From Solimonas sp. K1W22B-7 (lineage in GTDB: Bacteria; Pseudomonadota; Gammaproteobacteria; Nevskiales; Nevskiaceae): 64,000 nucleotides of DNA. Both the position numbers and the translations under genes were made by a program. The stretch spans positions 4,600,071-4,664,070 of the forward strand of contig NZ_CP031704.1 of the NCBI RefSeq assembly GCF_003428335.1, written 5' to 3'. Under the pieces are notes generated by a model. It was given only the letters and a program-made list of their open reading frames with translations, was not told where the DNA came from and searched no databases. This document shows positions 15,900 through 26,164 of the stretch, piece by piece. Numbering within the stretch: position 1 is the stretch's first letter; the number at the start of each line of letters is the position of its first letter.

Positions 15900-16460
15900 C
15901 TAACGGTCGTCGCTCGCCGCCCGCGTGAACGCCTCGTCCACGCCCTCGATCAGCCGCGTCACCAGTTCGCCGAAGAACAGCGACAGCACCATGCCGCCCA
16001 TGGTCAAGCCCCACAGCAGTCCCGGCTCGCCGCCGTTGCCTTCCTGCGCCAGCACGCGCGTGGACATGAAGAAGAAGCCGGCGCTCACCGACAGCGTGCC
16101 GAGCAGTACGCCGATCATGCCGTAGAGCGCGCGCCGCAAGGCCTGCAGCGCCGGGCCCAGGCGCTCGGCATGGCGCATCGAGAAATGCCCGATCAGCAGC
16201 ACCACGCGCCCCAGGTAGAGCCCGGCGCAGGCCAGCGCCGCGGCGCCGACCCAGGGCGTGAGATGCCGCATGAAGGACGGCGGCGCGAAACCCCACAGGC
16301 TGATGCTGATCAGCAGCAGGATCGGCAGCCAGCGCGTGAAGCGGATCGGCCGGCCCGAGCCGCGGCCGTAGCGCTCGAGCATGCGCCGTTCGAAGTCCGG
16401 CCAGCGCCGCCGGACATGGCGGTGCAAGGCGGTCTGGGGCAGGCGGCGGCGGGCGGTCAT
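15900..16460 (-). CDS. Four-helix membrane protein of unknown function
   Basis: A 186-residue protein. A basic N-terminal region (about 1-44) is followed by four hydrophobic segments at roughly 45-60, 70-90, 112-132 and 148-165. The end LVTRLIEGVDEAFTRAASDDR is acidic and probably cytoplasmic. I do not recognise a family. It starts 16 bases after the end of the RsmB-like methyltransferase gene on the same strand and is probably co-transcribed with it. A repeat follows its stop. Confidence 0.65.
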   Translation of the reverse strand: MTARRRLPQTALHRHVRRRWPDFERRMLERYGRGSGRPIRFTRWLPILLLISISLWGFAPPSFMRHLTPWVGAAALACAGLYLGRVVLLIGHFSMRHAERLGPALQALRRALYGMIGVLLGTLSVSAGFFFMSTRVLAQEGNGGEPGLLWGLTMGGMVLSLFFGELVTRLIEGVDEAFTRAASDDR

Positions 16461-16476
16461 GGATAAGCTCTAGAAG

Positions 16477-17757
16477 CTACTGCGCGCGGCGCTGCATCGC
16501 CACCGCGTAGAAGCCGTCGGTGCCATGGCGCTGCGGCAGCATGCGCAGCTCCGGCTCGTCCCAGGCCGCTCCCGCCGCGCGCAGGATCGCGCCGGCGTCC
16601 TGGCGTTCGTATTCCGGGTGCTCCGACAGGAAGCGCCCGATCACCTCTTCATTCTCCGCGGCCATCAGGCTGCAGGTGGCATAGACCAGCCGGCCGCCCG
16701 GACGCGGCAGCACGGCGGCGGCGGCAAGGATTTCCAGCTGCAGTTTCTGCAGCGCGGCGAAGTCGGGATCGCGCAGGCGCAACTCCGGGTTGCGGCGCCA
16801 GGTACCGGTGGCCGAGCAGGGGGCGTCGATCAGCACGGCGTCGCAGCGACCGGCGCGGCGCGCCATTTCACCTTCGTCGGGCAGGGCCAGCAGCTTCACG
16901 CAGCGCAGGCCGGCGCGCTGCACGCGCGGCGACAGGCGCTCCAGGCGCGTCTGGCTGATGTCGCAGGCCAGCAGCTCGCCGCGGTCCTGCATCTGCGCCG
17001 CCAGCGCCAGGGTCTTGCCGCCGGCGCCGGCGCAGTAGTCCACCACCGTCTCGCCGGGCTGCGCCGCCAGCAGCAGCGCGATCAGCTGGCTGCCCTCGTC
17101 CTGCGGCTCCACCCAGCCCTCGCGGAAGCTGGCGAGGTTCTGCAGCGGCGTGCGGCCGGCCAGGCGCAGGCCCAGCGGCGAGCGCGGCGTGGGCGCGGCG
17201 GCCACGCCCTCTTCCGCCAGGCGCTGCTGCGCACCCTCGCGGTAGCTCTTGAGCCGGTTGACGCGCAGGTCCACCTGCGCCGGGCCGTTGAGCGCCTGTG
17301 CCAGCGCGGCGGCCTCGTCCTCGCCGTACTGCGCCAGCAGCCGCGCGTAGCAGTCGTCCGGCATGTTGTGGCGCTGCGCGGCGCTGAGATGGGCGGGGTC
17401 GAACTGCGCCAGCTGCTGCGCCAGCGCGGGCGCGGCCGCGATGCCCCAGTCGGCCAGCGTCTCCGCCCCAGCCTGGCCGAGATCGAGCAGGCGCAGGGCG
17501 CAGAGCGCGCCGGCATCGGCCTGCGGCGCGATCGCGCGCAGCCGGCGCAGGTCGCGCAGTACGCCATAGACCAGATCGCCGATGCGCGCACGGTCGCGCG
17601 AGCCGCACTGGCGGTTGTCACGGAACAGCTCCTGCAGGATCGCGTCGGCCGGGCGCTGGGCGGCAAGAATCGCCTCCAGGGCCTGGCGCGCCAACAGCAA
17701 CTGCGCCCGGCGCAGGGCCGGAACGGGTGCAACGGTGGAATCGACGACCTGGCTCAT
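16477..17757 (-). CDS. RsmB/NOP2/Sun-type RNA (cytosine-5) methyltransferase
   Basis: A 426-residue enzyme with an N-terminal NusB-like RNA-binding region (about 12-130) and a C-terminal SAM methyltransferase domain (about 215-420). Motif I is VVDYCAGAGGKTLALA. The two catalytic cysteines are in DAPCSATGTW and YATCSLMAAEN. It should methylate a cytosine in rRNA or tRNA. The domain arrangement and length match RsmB (16S m5C967), but the gene is not next to fmt and several paralogues have this layout, so no symbol is given. The ATG at 17757 is used; the frame extends further without a better start. Confidence 0.85.
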   Translation of the reverse strand: MSQVVDSTVAPVPALRRAQLLLARQALEAILAAQRPADAILQELFRDNRQCGSRDRARIGDLVYGVLRDLRRLRAIAPQADAGALCALRLLDLGQAGAETLADWGIAAAPALAQQLAQFDPAHLSAAQRHNMPDDCYARLLAQYGEDEAAALAQALNGPAQVDLRVNRLKSYREGAQQRLAEEGVAAAPTPRSPLGLRLAGRTPLQNLASFREGWVEPQDEGSQLIALLLAAQPGETVVDYCAGAGGKTLALAAQMQDRGELLACDISQTRLERLSPRVQRAGLRCVKLLALPDEGEMARRAGRCDAVLIDAPCSATGTWRRNPELRLRDPDFAALQKLQLEILAAAAVLPRPGGRLVYATCSLMAAENEEVIGRFLSEHPEYERQDAGAILRAAGAAWDEPELRMLPQRHGTDGFYAVAMQRRAQ

Positions 17758-17860
17758 GGGGTTTGGCTTAAGTCCTTGCCGGCGTTGAGGACCGGGCGCG
17801 TGTGGAACCAAGATATCGAAAATGCGGCGAGCTACCGTTCGTCGGATGATTAATCACAAC

Positions 17861-17889
17861 TTGACACAAGGTATTGTGTTCCGTGTATG
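17861..17889 (+). promoter_or_regulatory. Sigma-70 promoter with overlapping dyad
   Basis: TTGACA (17861-17866) is followed after 17 bases by TGTATG (17884-17889). A 6-bp dyad, ACACAA ggta TTGTGT (17864-17879), overlaps the -35 box and spacer and could be an operator. It points at the small Lys/Ala-rich gene at 17975, leaving a leader of about 80 bases. Confidence 0.6.
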
Positions 17890-17910
17890 CCGCTGACACT
17901 ATCACTACGG

Positions 17911-17954
17911 GTGGTAGACCGCAGACGGAGGGTTTGCGCTTCTGACCACTTTTT
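17911..17954 (+). promoter_or_regulatory. Leader hairpin with T-run (attenuator candidate)
   Basis: In the leader of the 19-codon gene, GTGGTAG (17911-17917) can pair with CTGACCAC (17942-17949, one bulge), enclosing a smaller CGCA/TGCG stem, and is followed by TTTTT (17950-17954). The ribosome site begins only ten bases later. This could be a conditional terminator; it is weaker than the terminator behind the gene. Confidence 0.35.
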
Positions 17955-17974
17955 CTAGCAATTGGAGGCTTGTC

Positions 17975-18034
17975 ATGGCTGCTAAGAAGGCTGCTAAGAA
18001 GGCTGCACCGAAGAAAGCTGCTAAGAAGAAGTAA
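17975..18034 (+). CDS. 19-residue Lys/Ala-rich basic peptide
   Basis: A very short gene reading MAAKKAAKKAAPKKAAKKK. Nine lysines, eight alanines and one proline give a strongly basic sequence like the C-terminal tails of bacterial histone H1-like and AlgP-type proteins, which bind DNA or other polyanions. Support that it is real: a good GGAGG ribosome site at 17964-17968 with 6-base spacing, a TTGACA promoter upstream at 17861, and a clear intrinsic terminator at 18064. It is monocistronic. It is below the length cut-off of usual gene callers. Function is inferred from composition only; nucleoid binding or polyamine-like charge neutralisation are guesses. Confidence 0.7.
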   Translation: MAAKKAAKKAAPKKAAKKK

Positions 18035-18063
18035 GCGATTTACCCACTGCATTGAAATACCTG

Positions 18064-18099
18064 CGCGGCAATCTTCACGGATTGTCGCGTTTTTCTTTT
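18064..18099 (+). terminator. Intrinsic terminator after the small basic gene
   Basis: A 10-bp stem with one G-T pair (CGCGGCAATC at 18064-18073, GATTGTCGCG at 18080-18089), a 6-base loop and TTTTTCTTTT behind it. It lies 29 bases after the 19-codon gene and before the response-regulator gene, so that gene is transcribed separately. Confidence 0.88.
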
Positions 18100-18159
18100 G
18101 TACGCCGACCCGCAGCGGCGGTGATACATTCCCTTCCATAGACCGTTGATGGAGGGGAT

Positions 18160-19416
18160 ATGGTTAACAAGACGGCATTGATCGTGGACGACTCCCGCTC
18201 GGCGCGCTTCGCGCTGCGGCGGCATCTCGAACATCATGCCTACAAGGTGGACACCGCGGAAAGCGCCGAGGAGGCTTATACCTTCCTCAAGGACCACCAG
18301 CCGGAGGTGATCTTCCTCGATCACGTCATGCCCGGCACCGACGGCTTCACCGCCCTGCAGCACATCAAGCGGGACCCGGCCACGGTCGGCATCCCGGTGG
18401 TGATCTGCTCCTCCAACGAGGGCGTGGACTTCAATGCCGAGGCGCGCGCCAAGGGCGCCTCCGACGTGCTGCAGAAGCCGCCCAGCCCCGAGCAGCTGAC
18501 CCGCGTGCTGGAAAACCTGCAGCAGTTCGCCGCCGACCTGAAGCTGGCTCACCCGCAGACGCCGGCCGCAGCGCCGGCCGCGGGCAAGGTGACCAGCCTG
18601 CGCGAGCCCGACGTGACGATCGGCCAGGCCGTGCTCAACGTGCTGCGCAACACCCTGGGCCGCGGCGACGAACCCAGCGCCGCGCCGCCCCCCGCTGCAC
18701 AGGCCGCTGCTCCGGCACCGGCACCGCCCCCCGCACGCACCCCGGTAGCGCCGCCGCCGGTCGCCGTTGCCCCGGTGCCGCCGCCGGCTGTCGCCGCGCC
18801 TGTTGCCCCGGTGAGGTCCGCGCCCCCGGCCGCCCCAGCACCCGCTCCGGCTCCGGCAATGGCTGCCATCGACCCGCAACTTCTGCCGTCCGCCCTGCGC
18901 GAGCAACTCGAGACGCGCCTGAAGAAGCTGACGCAGGACGTGTTCCACCAGGTCTCCGAGATCAAGGCCAACCTCGCCGTGGTGGAATCGCGCCTGCGCG
19001 ACCCCGACGAGGACCGCGAGCTGCTGGAATCCGCGGCGCGTGCAGGCATCCGCGAGTTGCAGCTGCGCGTGGAGTCGCTGGAATCCCGCGTCGACGCGCG
19101 CTTCGAGGAATGGCAGGCACGCATGGCCGCCTTGCTGCAGGAGCAGGCCCAGCAGCAGCAGCGCCTGCTGCAGGACCAGCAGCATCACCTGCAGCAGCAG
19201 ATGCTGCAGCAGCAACAGCAGCTGCAGGACCGCATCGACAGCCTGGTGCGCGCCCAGGAAGAACAGGCGCGTCATATCGAAACCGTGATCGAGCAGGCCC
19301 GTACGGTCGCCGCCGAGGAAGCCCACAACGCCAGCGAGCGCACCGTGATGTCCGCCGCCGCGCGCATCGCGGACCAGCTGGCGGATTCGATCTCGAAGGC
19401 GCTCGGCCGAAAATAG
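18160..19416 (+). CDS. Response regulator with Pro/Ala linker and Gln-rich coiled coil
   Basis: A 418-residue protein. Residues 1-125 form a CheY-like receiver: acidic pair Asp10-Asp11, phospho-acceptor Asp54 (IFLDHVMPG), the Ser/Thr switch in VICSSNE and Lys in LQKPPSP. A long Pro/Ala-rich linker (about 180-240) follows. The C-terminal half is predicted coiled coil with a run very rich in glutamine (about 325-360), ending in ARIADQLADSISKALGRK. No DNA-binding or enzymatic output domain is present, so output is probably by protein contact. No histidine kinase is adjacent. GGAGGGG lies immediately upstream of the ATG. Confidence 0.85.
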   Translation: MVNKTALIVDDSRSARFALRRHLEHHAYKVDTAESAEEAYTFLKDHQPEVIFLDHVMPGTDGFTALQHIKRDPATVGIPVVICSSNEGVDFNAEARAKGASDVLQKPPSPEQLTRVLENLQQFAADLKLAHPQTPAAAPAAGKVTSLREPDVTIGQAVLNVLRNTLGRGDEPSAAPPPAAQAAAPAPAPPPARTPVAPPPVAVAPVPPPAVAAPVAPVRSAPPAAPAPAPAPAMAAIDPQLLPSALREQLETRLKKLTQDVFHQVSEIKANLAVVESRLRDPDEDRELLESAARAGIRELQLRVESLESRVDARFEEWQARMAALLQEQAQQQQRLLQDQQHHLQQQMLQQQQQLQDRIDSLVRAQEEQARHIETVIEQARTVAAEEAHNASERTVMSAAARIADQLADSISKALGRK

Positions 19417-19504
19417 CCGCGCGCAAAAAAGCAGAGGGACAGCAAGCGGGGTGCGAGTTCCCGCTTGCTGCGTTTCCCCGTCTCCCGAATACCCCGGAGC
19501 CCCC

Positions 19505-20551
19505 ATGAAAACCATCGGCTACGCCGCCCAGTCCGCCACCACGCCGCTGGCTCCCCTGCGCTTCGAGCGCCGCGAGCTGCGGCCCAACGACGTCGCGATG
19601 GAGGTCCTCTACTGCGGCATCTGCCATTCCGACCTGCATGCGGCGCGCAACGACTGGGGCTGGAGCCGCTACCCGGTCATGCCGGGCCACGAGATCGTCG
19701 GCCGCGTCACCGGCGTCGGCAACGAGGTGCAACGCCACAAGGTCGGCGACATGGTGGCGGTGGGCTGCATGGTGGATTCCTGCCAGCAGTGCGACCAGTG
19801 CAACCAGGGGGAGGAGCAGTACTGCCGTGCCGGCAACACCGGAACCTACGGTGGCCGCGACCGCATCACCGGCGAGGCGACCTTCGGCGGTTACTCCAAG
19901 CACCTGGTGACACGCGAGGAGTTCGTGCTGCGCGTGCCGCCCGGCCTGGATCCGGCCCGTACCGGGCCGCTGCTCTGCGCCGGCATCACCACCTTCTCGC
20001 CGCTGCGCCACTGGGGCGTGGGCCCGGGCAGCCGCGTGGGCGTGGTCGGCCTCGGCGGCCTGGGACACATGGCGGTCAAGCTCGCCGCGGGCCTGGGCGC
20101 GGACGTGACGGTGATGAGCCGCAGCCCCGACAAGGAGGCCGACGCCAAGGCGCTGGGCGCCCACCGCCTGCTGGTGTCGGCAGACGCGGATGCCATGAAG
20201 AAGGCGCGCTCGAGCTTCGACGTGATCATCGACACGGTGCCGGTGAAGCACGACCTCAACCCCTACCTGCCGCTGCTCGACATCGACGGCACGCTGGTGC
20301 TGGTCGGCCAGCTCGGCCCGATGCCGGAGACCAACATGGTCCCAGCGATCACCGGGCGGCGCCGTATCGCCGGCTCGCTGATCGGCGGCATCGCGCAGAC
20401 GCAGGAGCTGCTCGATTTCTGCGCGGCCAGGAACATCCTGCCGGACTGCGAGATGATCCGCATGGACCAGATCAACGAAGCCTTCGAGCGCATGGAACGC
20501 GCCGACGTGCGTTATCGCTTCGTGATCGACATGGCGTCGCTGGAGGGCTGA
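19505..20551 (+). CDS. Zinc-dependent NAD(P) alcohol dehydrogenase (YahK/CAD type)
   Basis: A 348-residue medium-chain dehydrogenase. The catalytic zinc site is Cys40 (YCGICHSD) with His62-Glu63 (GHE) and Cys near the second domain. The structural zinc site is Cys93, Cys96, Cys99 and Cys107. VGLGGLGHMAVK is the dinucleotide-binding loop and SRSPDKEADAKALGA after strand 2, with serine rather than aspartate, suggests NADPH. It resembles the cinnamyl-alcohol-dehydrogenase-like aldehyde reductases such as YahK. It probably reduces aldehydes in the cytoplasm. Ribosome site GGAG is 6 bases upstream. It stands alone, ending in a hairpin repeat. Confidence 0.9.
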   Translation: MKTIGYAAQSATTPLAPLRFERRELRPNDVAMEVLYCGICHSDLHAARNDWGWSRYPVMPGHEIVGRVTGVGNEVQRHKVGDMVAVGCMVDSCQQCDQCNQGEEQYCRAGNTGTYGGRDRITGEATFGGYSKHLVTREEFVLRVPPGLDPARTGPLLCAGITTFSPLRHWGVGPGSRVGVVGLGGLGHMAVKLAAGLGADVTVMSRSPDKEADAKALGAHRLLVSADADAMKKARSSFDVIIDTVPVKHDLNPYLPLLDIDGTLVLVGQLGPMPETNMVPAITGRRRIAGSLIGGIAQTQELLDFCAARNILPDCEMIRMDQINEAFERMERADVRYRFVIDMASLEG

Positions 20552-20568
20552 GGCCGCAGCCCAATCGT

Positions 20569-20635
20569 AGGAGCGGCCGGTGGCCGCGACCTCCGGCGAT
20601 GCATCTACCGGCTATCGCGGCCACCGGCCGCTCCT
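20569..20635. repeat. Long inverted repeat, AGGAGCGGCCGG type
   Basis: Perfect 21-bp arms (20569-20589 and 20615-20635, beginning AGGAGCGGCCGGTGGCC) flank a 25-base spacer. It lies between the convergent alcohol dehydrogenase and DUF423 genes and is of the same family as 1603, 12817 and 45178. Confidence 0.8.
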
Positions 20636-20660
20636 GCGATCAGAAGTTGCAGCAGCCCGT

Positions 20661-21031
20661 TCAGCTCTTCAGCGCCACCCGCACCAGGCAGGCCCAGCCG
20701 GCCAGGAACAGCAGCCCGCCGATCGGCGTGATCGCGCCGAGCACGCGCACGCCGCTCAGCGACAGCGCGTAGAGGCTGCCGGAAAACACCAGCACGCCCA
20801 GCGCGAAACACACGCCCGCCGCCGTCAGCGCGCCGGAAGGCGGCAGTTGCCGCGCCAGCAGGCCCACGGCCAGCAACGCCAGCGCGTGGTAGAAGTGGTA
20901 CTCCACCGCCGTGCGCCACACCGCCAGCAGGTCCGGCGTCAGCTTCGCCTTGAGCGCATGCGCGCCGAAGGCGCCCAGGCCCACGGCCAGAAAACCGTAC
21001 ACCGAACCGAGCAGCAGCCAGAGCTTCGCGC

Positions 21032-21035
<4 letters not shown>
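20661..21035 (-). CDS. DUF423 small membrane protein
   Basis: A 124-residue protein with four hydrophobic helices, of the DUF423/YgdD family. Family hallmarks are LWLLLGSVYGFLAVGLGAFGAHALK at the start, VEYHFYHALALLAVG in the second helix and the closing ITPIGGLLFLAGWACL. Role unknown. Its ATG overlaps the stop of the preceding saccharopine-dehydrogenase-like gene by four bases (ATGA at 21032-21035), so the two are translated together. Confidence 0.88.
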
Positions 21036-22210
<1,175 letters not shown>

Positions 22211-22251
22211 GGTCTCCTCCGCGGAATTCCTTTTCGCTTTTGTTTTTGCCG

Positions 22252-22695
22252 TCATGGCTGCATCGCCTCGAACCGCGCGCGCAGGTCTTCCACCCGCTCG
22301 CGGTTGCCGTCGAAATCGTAGTAGCCGACGCGGCTGGCCGAGCGCAGGTGCACGATCTGGCCGCGGCGCGGAAACTGCAGCTCCAGGTCATCGACCGTGC
22401 GCAGCACCGGACTGGTGAACTCGGCGTGGACGTAGTCCTCGGTCTGCAGCACGATCTTCACGCCGGGCAGCTCGGCGAGGATGCGCATCAATGCCAGCCG
22501 CGCCGATTCGCGCGAGCCCTCGTAGCGGATCGGTTCGACGCGATAGGCCGGTTCCTGCGTCAGCGAGCTGACGCAGCGCGAGGCCCGGCAGGGCGCCAGC
22601 TCGCCATCGACACTGGCCAGCTGCGGCTTGGCCATGCTGCAGGCGCAAAGCAGGACACAAAGGCTAATCGTAGCCGCGACCGCCGTTCTCGACAT
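22252..22695 (-). CDS. DUF1499 lipoprotein
   Basis: A 147-residue protein with a lipoprotein-type leader (SLCVLLCACSMAK). The DUF1499 signature PCRASRCVSSLTQEPAYRVEPI follows, and the VHAEFTSPVLRTVDDLELQF and SASRVGYYDFDGNRERVEDLRARF blocks complete the family. Function is unknown; members are envelope proteins. Its start lies inside the end of the DUF2845 gene (32-base overlap), so the two are tightly linked. It ends 41 bases before the enoyl-reductase-like gene. Confidence 0.83.
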   Translation of the reverse strand: MSRTAVAATISLCVLLCACSMAKPQLASVDGELAPCRASRCVSSLTQEPAYRVEPIRYEGSRESARLALMRILAELPGVKIVLQTEDYVHAEFTSPVLRTVDDLELQFPRRGQIVHLRSASRVGYYDFDGNRERVEDLRARFEAMQP

Positions 22696-23242
22696 CCACG
22701 ATTCTCCCGTTCTCGATCCTGAGGATACGCATCAGGTAGCGCGAGCCAAAATTGTAAACCCATTCCTCGCGATAAACGGTTTCGTAAGCATTGGCGTACG
22801 CCCTGCGGCCGCGCGCATCCAGCGGCCGCACCAGGCCGAAGCTCCTGCGCGTCAGCGGCTCGCCGCAGATCTGCAGCAGGCGGTATTTGCTCAGGCCCGG
22901 CACTAGTGCGGTCGACTCGCAGCGCCGCTCGGGCGCGTCGTAGAAGCCATAGCTATCCGAATCGATCGAGTAGACGCGGCCGTTGCGCACCCGCACCACC
23001 CGCAGCAGCTCATGCGGCCCGAAGTTGTAGGTCCATTCCTCGGTGTCGGCCAGGATATTGCCGCCCGGCTGGGAGTAACCCCAGGCATCGCGGTAGGCCG
23101 GCTCGCCGCAGGCGGCCAGCAGTTCGGCGGCGCGGTCGCCCTCGCCGACCAGGCGGTTGTTGCAGCGCAGCTTGCCGGCGGCCATGGCCGGAATGGCCCA
23201 GACGAGCAGGGACGCCAGCAACAGGCAGGAGATAGACTTCAT
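22664..23242 (-). CDS. DUF2845 exported protein with duplicated domain
   Basis: A 192-residue protein with a signal sequence (SISCLLLASLLVWAIPAMAAG). The DUF2845 pattern occurs twice: CNNRLVGEGDRAAELLAACGEP ending EEWTYNFGPHELLRVVRVRNGRV, and again LVPGLSKYRLLQICGEPLTRR ending EEWVYNFGSRYLMRILRIENGRI. The second copy is the more degenerate at its start. This fold is SmpA/OmlA-like and periplasmic. Function unknown. The DUF1499 gene begins inside its last codons. It is divergent from the DsbD-like gene with a 55-bp gap. Confidence 0.8.
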   Translation of the reverse strand: MKSISCLLLASLLVWAIPAMAAGKLRCNNRLVGEGDRAAELLAACGEPAYRDAWGYSQPGGNILADTEEWTYNFGPHELLRVVRVRNGRVYSIDSDSYGFYDAPERRCESTALVPGLSKYRLLQICGEPLTRRSFGLVRPLDARGRRAYANAYETVYREEWVYNFGSRYLMRILRIENGRIVDVENGGRGYD

Positions 23243-23297
23243 CCGTGAACCTCCGACATCCGTAATGGTCATTAGACCGCATCATCCCGGACCCCGC

Positions 23298-25388
23298 ATG
23301 AACCCTCGCCGTCTCGTCGCCGCCTGCCTGCTGGCCCTGTGCCCGGCGGTCGCCCCCTTTGCCGCGCCGGTGCAGGTCGATCACGTGGAGGCCGACCTGG
23401 TCGCCGAAAACGGCGGCCTGGCGGCGGGCGGCTACCAGAACTGGGTGGCGCTGCGGCTGCAGCCGGAGCCGGGCTGGCATGTCTACTGGCTCAACCCCGG
23501 CGATTCCGGCATCTCCACCAGCCTCAAGTGGTCGCTGCCGGCCGGCGTCGAGACCGGCCCCATCGAGTGGCCCTATCCGCATGCCCACACGCTGGGCGAC
23601 CTGACCAACTACGGCTACGGCGAGGAAACCCTGCACCTGGTGCCGGTCACCCTGGGGCCCGACTTCCGAGGCGACAAGGCACTGCTGCAGGCCGAGGCCA
23701 AGTGGCTGGTATGCAAGGACGTCTGCATCCCCGGCAAGGCGGCGCTGAGCCTGGAGCTGCCGGTCGTCGGCAAGGAACTATTGAAGGCCGATCCGGCCTG
23801 GACCGCGGCCTTTGCCAAGGCCCGCGCCGAACTGCCGCTGGCCACGCCCGACTGGAGCGCGCACTACACGGTGGCCGAGGGCAGCGTGACGCTGGGCATC
23901 GAGGGTGCGAAGCTGCATGCCGACCGCGTGGAGTTCTTCCCCGAGGCCAATGACCTGGTCAACCACGCCGCGCCGCAGCGCATCGACGTGGACGACAACA
24001 ACGGCCTGCGCCTGAGCCAGGGCCTGTCCAGCTATTTCGTCGAGGCGCCCAAGGAAATCCGCGGCGTGCTGGTGCTGCACGAAGGCGGCAAGGCGCGAGC
24101 CTTCCAGCTGCGCGCGGTGCCAGGCGCGGTGGCGGCGGTACCCGCCAAGGCCGCGCCGGTCGTAGCGCTGCCGCAGGAGCCGCCGGTGGCGCAGGCGCCG
24201 CCCTCGCTGCTGCTGGTCCTGGCTTCCGCGCTGCTCGGCGGCCTGATCCTCAACCTGATGCCCTGCGTGTTCCCGGTGCTGTCGCTCAAGGCACTGTCGG
24301 TGATGCAGGCGCGTGGCCAGAGCGATGTCGAGGCACGGCGGCAGGCGCTGGCCTATACCGCCGGCGTGATCGTGTCCTTCCTGGCGGTGGCGGCGCTGCT
24401 GCTGATGCTGCGCGCCGGCGGCAAGGCCATCGGCTGGGGCTTCCAGCTGCAGTCGCCGCCCTTCATCGGACTGCTGTCCTATTTGCTGCTGGCCCTGGGC
24501 CTGTCGCTGTCGGGTGCGGTGCATTTCGGCACGAGCTGGATGGGCGCGGGCCAGAACCTGACGCAGAAGTCCGGCAGCGCTGGCGCCTTCTTCACCGGCG
24601 TGCTGGCGGTGGTGGTGGCCAGCCCCTGCACGGTGCCGTTCATGGGCTCGGCCGTGGGCTACGCCATGACCCAGGGCAGCGCCGTGATCCTGCTGGTGTT
24701 TGCGGCGCTGGGCCTGGGCCTGGCCCTGCCCTTCCTGCTGCTGGGCTTCTTTCCGCGCCTGGCCGCCTGGCTGCCGCGTCCCGGCGCCTGGATGGAAACC
24801 TTCAAGCAGGCCATGGCCTTCCCGCTGTACCTGACGGTGGCCTGGCTGCTGTGGGTGCTGGCGCGCCAGGCCGGGCCGGATGCGCTGGGCCTGGTGCTGG
24901 TGGGCCTGGTGCTGGTGGCCCTGGCGGTGTGGCTGTGGTCGCGGCCCGGCAAGGTCTCCGCGGCGCTCAAGCTGGGCGCGCTGGCGCTGGCGCTGTGGCT
25001 GCTATGGCAGCCGGCGCTGGAGCCGGGCCCGGCGACGCAGGCCAGCAGCGCCACCTCGGCGGAAGTCTGGTCGGAGGACAAGGTGGCGGCCCTGCGCGCG
25101 CAGGGCCACACGATCTTCGTCGACTTCACCGCCGACTGGTGCCTGACCTGCAAGGTCAACGAGCGCGCCGCGCTGAAGACCGACGCGGTGCAGAGTGCCT
25201 TCCGCGAACGCGGTGTCAGTTTCCTGGTGGCCGACTGGACGCGCAACGATCCGGCGATCACCCGCGTGCTGGAGCGCCACCAGCGACCCGGCGTGCCGCT
25301 GTACCTGGTCTACGTCAACGGCGGCGAGCCCAGGGTGCTGCCGCAGCTGCTGACGCCGCAGATCGTGATCGACGCGCTGAATCCGTGA
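23298..25388 (+). CDS. DsbD/ScsB-type transmembrane thiol-disulfide reductase
   Basis: A 696-residue protein that should carry electrons from cytoplasmic thioredoxin to periplasmic thiol proteins. After a signal sequence comes a periplasmic domain (about 25-285) with a cysteine pair in WLVCKDVCIPG, as in ScsB. Eight membrane helices follow (about 295-570) with the core cysteines in LMPCVFPVL and ASPCTVPF. A C-terminal thioredoxin domain (about 575-696) has the active site DWCLTCKVNE. The N-domain resembles the longer ScsB-like branch more than E. coli DsbD. The peroxiredoxin-like gene 32 bases downstream is a plausible partner. Confidence 0.9.
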   Translation: MNPRRLVAACLLALCPAVAPFAAPVQVDHVEADLVAENGGLAAGGYQNWVALRLQPEPGWHVYWLNPGDSGISTSLKWSLPAGVETGPIEWPYPHAHTLGDLTNYGYGEETLHLVPVTLGPDFRGDKALLQAEAKWLVCKDVCIPGKAALSLELPVVGKELLKADPAWTAAFAKARAELPLATPDWSAHYTVAEGSVTLGIEGAKLHADRVEFFPEANDLVNHAAPQRIDVDDNNGLRLSQGLSSYFVEAPKEIRGVLVLHEGGKARAFQLRAVPGAVAAVPAKAAPVVALPQEPPVAQAPPSLLLVLASALLGGLILNLMPCVFPVLSLKALSVMQARGQSDVEARRQALAYTAGVIVSFLAVAALLLMLRAGGKAIGWGFQLQSPPFIGLLSYLLLALGLSLSGAVHFGTSWMGAGQNLTQKSGSAGAFFTGVLAVVVASPCTVPFMGSAVGYAMTQGSAVILLVFAALGLGLALPFLLLGFFPRLAAWLPRPGAWMETFKQAMAFPLYLTVAWLLWVLARQAGPDALGLVLVGLVLVALAVWLWSRPGKVSAALKLGALALALWLLWQPALEPGPATQASSATSAEVWSEDKVAALRAQGHTIFVDFTADWCLTCKVNERAALKTDAVQSAFRERGVSFLVADWTRNDPAITRVLERHQRPGVPLYLVYVNGGEPRVLPQLLTPQIVIDALNP

Positions 25389-25420
25389 CTTCAAATCCCC
25401 CCGTCCCGCAGGAGATGTCC

Positions 25421-26020
<600 letters not shown>

Positions 26021-26037
26021 CAGGCAAAGCAGTTCTG

Positions 26038-26131
26038 CCGCGGATTACGCGGATGGACGCGGATGAACACGGATTTACAAGATCTATTGTCTTGCTTGAT
26101 CTTGATCCGTGTCGATCCGCGTGATCCGCGG
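26038..26131. repeat. Inverted repeat, CCGCGGATTACGCGGAT type
   Basis: Arms at 26038-26054 and 26115-26131 (17 bp, one mismatch) enclose a second, smaller pairing (CACGGAT with ATCCGTG). It fills the gap between the convergent redoxin and cyclase genes. The sequence type is a known style of dispersed intergenic repeat; terminator function is inferred. Confidence 0.65.
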
Positions 26132-26164
26132 CAAATGAGTTCTGGGAATTGAGCAGCTTGGCGC

